Below, piece after piece: positions 6,838 through 10,665 of a stretch of 10,665 nt of DNA (position 1 is its first letter; the number at the start of each line of letters is the position of its first letter). Location of the stretch: NCBI GenBank assembly GCA_002429965.1, contig DJBG01000237.1, positions 9,240 to 19,904 of the forward strand, read 5' to 3'. The stretch is from Hungatella sp. UBA5982 (lineage in GTDB: Bacteria; Bacillota; Clostridia; Lachnospirales; Lachnospiraceae). The position numbers and the translations under genes were made by a program. The notes under the pieces were generated by a model. The model worked only from the letters and a program-made list of their open reading frames with translations. It was not told the origin of the DNA and did no database searches.

Positions 6838-7665
6838 TCATGTAGGGCTATGGGGAAAATATATTTCTACAAAATACTCATGGTCCATACTTTTATGAGG
6901 CAATGCAAATCGAAATTTTATTAGAAGAACGGTATCGTTCAAATCAAAATGACGGCATAATTTATATAGATATTCCATTAAATCTTTTTGAGTTCCCCAA
7001 AATGAAATGATTCCATAGCAACCGGTTACGTGGTGCCGTGTTACAAAATCAGATTTTGATGCAAATTCTAAACTTTTTTTCAATATCTTTGTATTTATCA
7101 TATTGTCAAAAACGGAAAGTCCGATTGTCTCGCCGTTTTCTACAATTGTTCCGTCTGCTTCAACATTATAAGAAAACCATTGTTCAAAAGATTCCACTCC
7201 ATCTATTTGTTGCAAGATTTTATTATCACCCTGCATTGTTTGCAAATCCACGTTGTAAATAGTTAAATTCATCTCTTTATTAATGGTAACGGAAGAAAAG
7301 CTGAAATCATTTTGAAATTCTGCGATCGTCTTCAGCAGTTCCATCATATCCTCCGTATAATGCCCAAGCTGGTTTAATATCTTTTGTTTTTCATAAATAC
7401 GGCTGCTCTGTTCTTGTAGCATGGACAAATATCCATTAATACTTTCCGAATCTATTTTTTCCTTCATTTGATCCAGAGGGATTTCAGTAAATTTTCCTAC
7501 CAGAATCATCTCCAGAATATCCAGATGTTCCAGGGAATAATACCGGTAACCACTTTGAGCATCAACGATTGGTTCAAGCAACCCCTTTCGATCATAGTGC
7601 CGTAAAGTATCCAAGGATATCCCATACAATTTGCTTACTTGCCCAATCCGTAACAATCCGTGCAT
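6838..7665 (-). CDS. MerR family transcriptional regulator with C-terminal effector-binding domain
   Basis: The protein has 275 residues from the ATG at 7665, which has GGGAGGG just upstream; ten further codons upstream lack such a site. Residues 5-72 are the MerR winged helix (RIGQVSKLYGISLDTLRHYD, then GLLEP and SGYRYYS). Residues about 75-115 are the dimerisation coiled coil. From about 120 to the end is a ligand-binding domain with the layout of the BmrR/GyrI group, ending in EYFVEIYF. There is no metal-binding cysteine cluster, so the inducer is probably organic. It is transcribed divergently from the acetyltransferase at 7768 and overlaps its operator, which fits activation of that gene and repression of itself. 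B. subtilis BltR, a MerR regulator next to the acetyltransferase gene bltD, is a known parallel. Confidence 0.9.
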   Translation of the reverse strand: MHGLLRIGQVSKLYGISLDTLRHYDRKGLLEPIVDAQSGYRYYSLEHLDILEMILVGKFTEIPLDQMKEKIDSESINGYLSMLQEQSSRIYEKQKILNQLGHYTEDMMELLKTIAEFQNDFSFSSVTINKEMNLTIYNVDLQTMQGDNKILQQIDGVESFEQWFSYNVEADGTIVENGETIGLSVFDNMINTKILKKSLEFASKSDFVTRHHVTGCYGIISFWGTQKDLMEYLYKLCRHFDLNDTVLLIKFRFALPHKSMDHEYFVEIYFPHSPT

Positions 7666-7694
7666 CTTGCCCTCCCAAAAATAAAAATGAACCA

Positions 7695-7725
7695 TTGACT
7701 CTTGAGCTGCTCAAGGGTTTATTGT
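7695..7725 (+). promoter_or_regulatory. MerR-type promoter/operator driving the GNAT gene
   Basis: TTGACT (7695-7700) and TATTGT (7720-7725) are separated by 19 bp, the elongated spacer that defines MerR-activated promoters. Inside the spacer, immediately after the -35, sits CTTGAGCTGCTCAAG (7701-7715), a perfect 7-1-7 palindrome. Transcription would start near 7732, leaving a leader of about 36 nt before the ATG at 7768. Confidence 0.8.
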
Positions 7726-7726
7726 A

Positions 7727-7755
7727 AGTATAGTATCTAAATAACAGTTTGTAAA
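7727..7755 (-). promoter_or_regulatory. Sigma-A promoter of merR
   Basis: On the minus strand, TTTACA (7750-7755) and TATACT (7727-7732) are 17 bp apart, a near-consensus constitutive promoter. Its start point would be near 7720, so the MerR palindrome at 7701-7715 lies just inside the transcribed region, where bound MerR can block it. Confidence 0.7.
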
Positions 7756-7767
7756 GGATGGCTTGTC

Positions 7768-8394
7768 ATGGATCATATTACTGTTGAAGAGTATCAAAAC
7801 AAAGATTTCGAAAGCGTAGTTGCTTTATTAGTACATTCTTTTAAAAGTAAGTTTTGTCATCGTCAGAATTTAAGCGTTCACGATATAAAAGATATTTTAT
7901 ATGCTTCTTGGGATTTGAAAGCCGGTGACCCCGCCTATCTCCATTTTGTTGCAAAACAAAATCAAAATATTGCTGGAGTAATTTTAATACGCTGCAGTAA
8001 AAAAGAAAAAGGAAACAAAAGAATACCGATTATTTCCTTATGCCAAAGGTACGGCGTCATTAATATCGTACTGTTGTTTTTTAAAATGCTGCTGTTAGAT
8101 GTTAACACGCCAAATGAATGCTATATAGAACATATCGCAGTTAATGAAGCATTGCGTGGGAAAGGAATTGGCATGCTGCTGCTTCAGCACGCCGAACAGG
8201 CATTATTGGATCGGGGCTACACTTCTTGGTCATTAGCGGTTGCTGGAGAAAATTCTGCAAAACACCTTTATTCCAGGTTAGGATTTAAAGAAATAAAAAA
8301 GATAAAAAGTCCCTTAAAAGGATTTTTTGTCGGAACATTTCAGTGGACTATTATGCAGAAGGATTTTTATCCCGAACTGGAACGGACGCATTGA
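7768..8394 (+). CDS. GNAT family N-acetyltransferase under MerR control
   Basis: A 208-residue single-domain GNAT enzyme starts at the ATG at 7768, with AAAGGATGG about 6 nt upstream. The acetyl-CoA motif A is YIEHIAVNEALRGKGIGMLL (119-138) with the RGKGIG loop at 130-135. Motif B is AGENSAKHLYSRLGF at 159-173, with the usual Asn and Tyr. The region 86-113 is hydrophobic (VLLFFKMLLL) and looks like a lid or substrate-binding insertion rather than a true membrane span. The substrate is unknown; its place opposite a drug-binding-type MerR suggests acetylation of a toxic amine or antibiotic (inference). No gene follows on this strand before the convergent araC-type gene. Confidence 0.88.
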   Translation: MDHITVEEYQNKDFESVVALLVHSFKSKFCHRQNLSVHDIKDILYASWDLKAGDPAYLHFVAKQNQNIAGVILIRCSKKEKGNKRIPIISLCQRYGVINIVLLFFKMLLLDVNTPNECYIEHIAVNEALRGKGIGMLLLQHAEQALLDRGYTSWSLAVAGENSAKHLYSRLGFKEIKKIKSPLKGFFVGTFQWTIMQKDFYPELERTH

Positions 8395-8491
8395 ATGTGG
8401 TTATTGGATATGGAAGTCCGATGGGTGCACCAGAAGCAGCCTTTAAGTATACCTGACGTCAGATTTATTAAGTTGTTTTTGAGCAATTACC

Positions 8492-9346
8492 CTATATAGA
8501 TGCGGCATGTTCACGGGAAATATTCCGAAATGATGTAGGGGATATCCCTCTTTTAGCTGTAAATTGTTTTATAAAGTAAGTGTCATATTCAAATCCAGTT
8601 GAACGTGCAATCTCATTCAGACTCATGTCTGTGTGAATCAGAAGATCCCCTGCGACTTGCATCCGGTACAACTGTAAATAACCCATTGCTGTACTTCCGC
8701 ATCTTTCTTTAAACATTTCATTTAGAGATACTCGGTTTAAGTGTGCACAACTGGTTAAATCCTCCAATACAATTTTATTTGGATAATTTGTGTATATATA
8801 TTCTAAAACTAAATCAACAGGTGATTGTTCCGCTTTGCGATTCAAATTTTCAAGCAGGCCCAGTATTTGTATGAGATATTTTTTTATTCTGCATACCCAA
8901 AGAGCATCGCTTTGGGCAAATACTTCTGTTCCAAGCACAAAAAACCACTCAAATAATTGCGGATATGCTTTAGCGGTTACAAGGGGTACCCCGGTTTGTG
9001 AATGATCTCTGCGAAAAAGTGAAAGACCGGTTTGTATTCTCAATTTAGTTGAAACGTTGTCCTGTTTTTCGGATAATCGTGTACTGTTCAAAAAATCCGT
9101 ATGAAAGCTAAAGGATTGTGCTGAAACATTGTTCCTGTTAGATATTTTTATTGTATCATCTTTCGATAAACATAGAACGCCTGGTGCAGATATTTTCATT
9201 GGGCGTTCATTCAATATTCCTGTGATACTTCCATCTGTAACAAAAATAATTGTAAAACGCTCCTTATAAGGAAGAGTATTAAAGTCCTCGGCAGTAACAA
9301 ATTCAATGTTTACAGTCCGGTTTTTATGGCGGTCAAATTGAGGCAT
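8492..9346 (-). CDS. AraC/XylS family transcriptional regulator
   Basis: The protein has 284 residues from the ATG at 9346, which has GGGGAGAG upstream. A TTG seven codons further out is possible but lacks a ribosome site. Residues 10-85 form a cupin-like sensor (FTIIFVTDGSITGILNERPM, then PGVLCLSKDD). Residues about 145-172 are a helical linker. The C-terminal 100 residues are the double helix-turn-helix: helix-turn-helix one at about 193-212 (VLEDLTSCAHLNRVSLNEMF) and two at about 243-262 (LNEIARSTGFEYDTYFIKQF), followed by GISPTSFRN, the usual end of the domain. It is divergent to the epoxide hydrolase gene and probably controls it. The effector may be the hydrolase substrate or a related compound (inference). 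Confidence 0.9.
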   Translation of the reverse strand: MPQFDRHKNRTVNIEFVTAEDFNTLPYKERFTIIFVTDGSITGILNERPMKISAPGVLCLSKDDTIKISNRNNVSAQSFSFHTDFLNSTRLSEKQDNVSTKLRIQTGLSLFRRDHSQTGVPLVTAKAYPQLFEWFFVLGTEVFAQSDALWVCRIKKYLIQILGLLENLNRKAEQSPVDLVLEYIYTNYPNKIVLEDLTSCAHLNRVSLNEMFKERCGSTAMGYLQLYRMQVAGDLLIHTDMSLNEIARSTGFEYDTYFIKQFTAKRGISPTSFRNISREHAASI

Positions 9347-9362
9347 TGCTGTCTCTCCCCTC

Positions 9363-9472
9363 TGCAAATAGTATAGTTAAAAACTACATTTGTATCATTG
9401 TATCATATTTTTAATATGGTACACTTTAAATATATTTAGTTTTTCATTAAATTATAGTAAATACTATTTGCA
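9363..9472. promoter_or_regulatory. Nested inverted repeats in the araC/epoxide hydrolase intergenic region
   Basis: TGCAAATAGTAT (9363-9374) is repeated inverted without mismatch at 9461-9472. Inside it, AAAAACTA (9379-9386) pairs with TAGTTTTT (9437-9444). TTGTATCA is repeated in tandem at 9390-9397 and 9398-9405. The left arm overlaps a TATACT -10 of the araC-type gene (minus strand, 9370-9375). The right arm lies about 28 nt before the hydrolase start, where an activator would meet its promoter. Two widely spaced arms suit an AraC dimer that can loop DNA. Confidence 0.6.
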
Positions 9473-9499
9473 ATATTCTATAAACGAAAGGAGAAGAAC

Positions 9500-10663
9500 A
9501 TGTGTGTTGAACGTTTTCATATCCAAGTCTCCAATGAAATACTTGATGATCTAAAATACAGACTGGAGCATGTCCGCTGGCCAGATCAATTAGAAAATAC
9601 CGGTTGGGAACGAGGTACTGATATAGGTTACTTAAAATCGTTGGTTACCTATTGGCGGGATCATTTTGATTGGCGCGCACAAGAATCCGAATTGAACCGC
9701 TTTTCTCAGTTTCACAGTAATATCGACGGTATAGATGTGCACTTCGTTCACGAGAGCGGCAAAGGACCATGTCCTTTACCAATTATCCTTACCCACGGCT
9801 GGCCTGACAGTTACTTGCGTTACCAAAAGATTATCCCTCTTCTTACAGATCCGGCTCGTCACGGCGGTGACCCGGAGGACTCTTTCGATGTAATCGTCCC
9901 CTCAATACCTGGATTTGGTTTTTCCAGTCGCCCTGAACATGGCGGTATGAACAATTATCGTGTTTCTGAGCTTTGGTCTAAACTAATGACTGAAAAACTC
10001 GGCTATGAAAAATTCGTTGCTGCAGGTGGAGATATGGGATCTGGTGTTACGAGATATTTAGCATTAAACCATCCGGAGCTTCTATACGGAATTCACCTGA
10101 CAGACATCGGAATAATAAGAAGTCTTGTAAATACGAAAGACCAAGAGGATCTTTCAGAAGAAGAACTGCAATACAAAAGAAATGCGCAAGAATGGATTTC
10201 CCATGAGGGGGCCTATATGTCAATTCAATCGACAAAACCCCAGACTCTTGCTTACGGACTTTCCGACTCACCAGTAGGTTTGGCAAGTTGGATTATTGAA
10301 AAATTCTGTGCATGGAGCGATTGTAACGGCGACCTTCGGAAAAAATTTAGTGAGGATGAACTACTCACGAATATAATGATCTATTGGGTTACAAATACGA
10401 TAGGGTCATCAGCACATATGTATTATGAGAACGTGCATTCTTTGCCTTTGATGGGGCGTATAGAGGTGCCGACAGGCATTGCACTTTTCCCGGCTGATAT
10501 ATTGTTACCACCCAAAAAATGGGCTGAGCACAATCTGAATATAACCCGCTGGACTTCAATGCCTCGCGGCGGACATTTTACTGCCATGGAAGAACCCGAA
10601 CTTCTGGCCGATGATATTCGCGCATTCTTCAGACCATTTAGAACAACGAATAAAACGAAATAA
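9500..10663 (+). CDS. Epoxide hydrolase (EHN domain plus alpha/beta hydrolase)
   Basis: A complete 387-residue protein starts at the ATG at 9500, with AAAGGAGAAG upstream. Residues 3-110 are the N-terminal EHN domain (FHIQVSNEILDDLKYRL, RWPDQ, GWERGT). The catalytic domain shows the oxyanion motif HGWPDS at 99-104, GFGFSSRP at 138-145, the nucleophile D178 in GGDMGS, tyrosines Y308/Y309 in MYYEN that polarise the epoxide, the relay acid probably D333 in FPAD, and H359 in GGHF. Juvenile-hormone/microsomal-type enzymes often have Glu at the relay position; Asp here is a small variation. All catalytic elements are present, so it should open epoxides to diols. It lacks the N-terminal membrane anchor of the eukaryotic enzymes and is probably soluble. 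It is divergent to the AraC-type regulator. Confidence 0.92.
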   Translation: MCVERFHIQVSNEILDDLKYRLEHVRWPDQLENTGWERGTDIGYLKSLVTYWRDHFDWRAQESELNRFSQFHSNIDGIDVHFVHESGKGPCPLPIILTHGWPDSYLRYQKIIPLLTDPARHGGDPEDSFDVIVPSIPGFGFSSRPEHGGMNNYRVSELWSKLMTEKLGYEKFVAAGGDMGSGVTRYLALNHPELLYGIHLTDIGIIRSLVNTKDQEDLSEEELQYKRNAQEWISHEGAYMSIQSTKPQTLAYGLSDSPVGLASWIIEKFCAWSDCNGDLRKKFSEDELLTNIMIYWVTNTIGSSAHMYYENVHSLPLMGRIEVPTGIALFPADILLPPKKWAEHNLNITRWTSMPRGGHFTAMEEPELLADDIRAFFRPFRTTNKTK

Positions 10664-10665
10664 AG

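Noticed and set aside
1265..6840. Pyrrolysine or selenocysteine recoding of the internal stops
   Set aside because: All three stop codons occur internally, no SECIS-like hairpin was seen, and genes here end in TAG and TGA normally. Decay is simpler.
7695..7734. Promoter TTGAGC with TATAGT at 7729-7734 for the GNAT gene
   Set aside because: The spacing is 21 bp and the -35 is inside the palindrome; TTGACT-19-TATTGT fits the MerR rule better.
8453..8462. CTGACGTCAG palindrome between convergent genes
   Set aside because: It is ten bases without a loop or T-run, so it is not a terminator, and no promoter nearby would make it an operator.
8395..8499. 34-codon ORF directly after the GNAT TGA, in the same phase (TGAATG)
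   Set aside because: It has no ribosome site and no recognisable motif, and its end overlaps the convergent araC stop. Another frame ending at 8456 (IGYGSPMGAPEAAF) also looks faintly protein-like, so neither is compelling.

Overview
The window looks like an accessory stretch of a low-GC, anaerobic Gram-positive genome, probably Clostridia. The grounds are AT-rich DNA, strong AGGAGG-type ribosome binding sites, frequent TTG/GTG starts, a cysteine-rich 4Fe-4S protein, and Firmicutes-style MerR, AraC and GNAT genes. The species cannot be fixed from the sequence.

Layout. Positions 1-7665 read entirely on the minus strand. From left to right: a 4Fe-4S protein cut by the window edge (1-1089); a GNAT acetyltransferase with an in-frame amber codon, preceded by a 32-codon deaminase-like scrap (1265-1873); a GC-richer DUF2207 membrane protein (1930-3597); an unrecognised short ORF (3701-3901); a HEAT-like gene split by an in-frame ochre codon (3923-4474); a dienelactone-hydrolase-like gene with a GNAT gene just upstream (4551-5638); a GNAT C-terminal remnant, also with an amber codon (5783-5963); a metallo-beta-lactamase-fold hydrolase (5964-6650); decayed coding sequence (6641-6837); and a MerR regulator (6838-7665).

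From 7666 on, two divergent regulator/enzyme pairs appear. MerR faces a GNAT acetyltransferase (7768-8394) across a textbook MerR promoter, with a 19-bp spacer containing a 7-1-7 palindrome. AraC (8492-9346) faces an epoxide hydrolase (9500-10663) across an intergenic region with nested inverted repeats. Both pairs look like small inducible detoxification units.

The left two thirds is a graveyard of small genes. Two genes and one remnant carry in-frame stops, and two intergenic gaps hold recognisable coding remnants. I see no CRISPR array, tRNA, rRNA, transposase or clear rho-independent terminator. The strongest non-routine observations are the MerR operator architecture, the hidden GNAT remnant and the recurring in-frame stops. 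I do not see convincing evidence of a wholly new multi-gene system.
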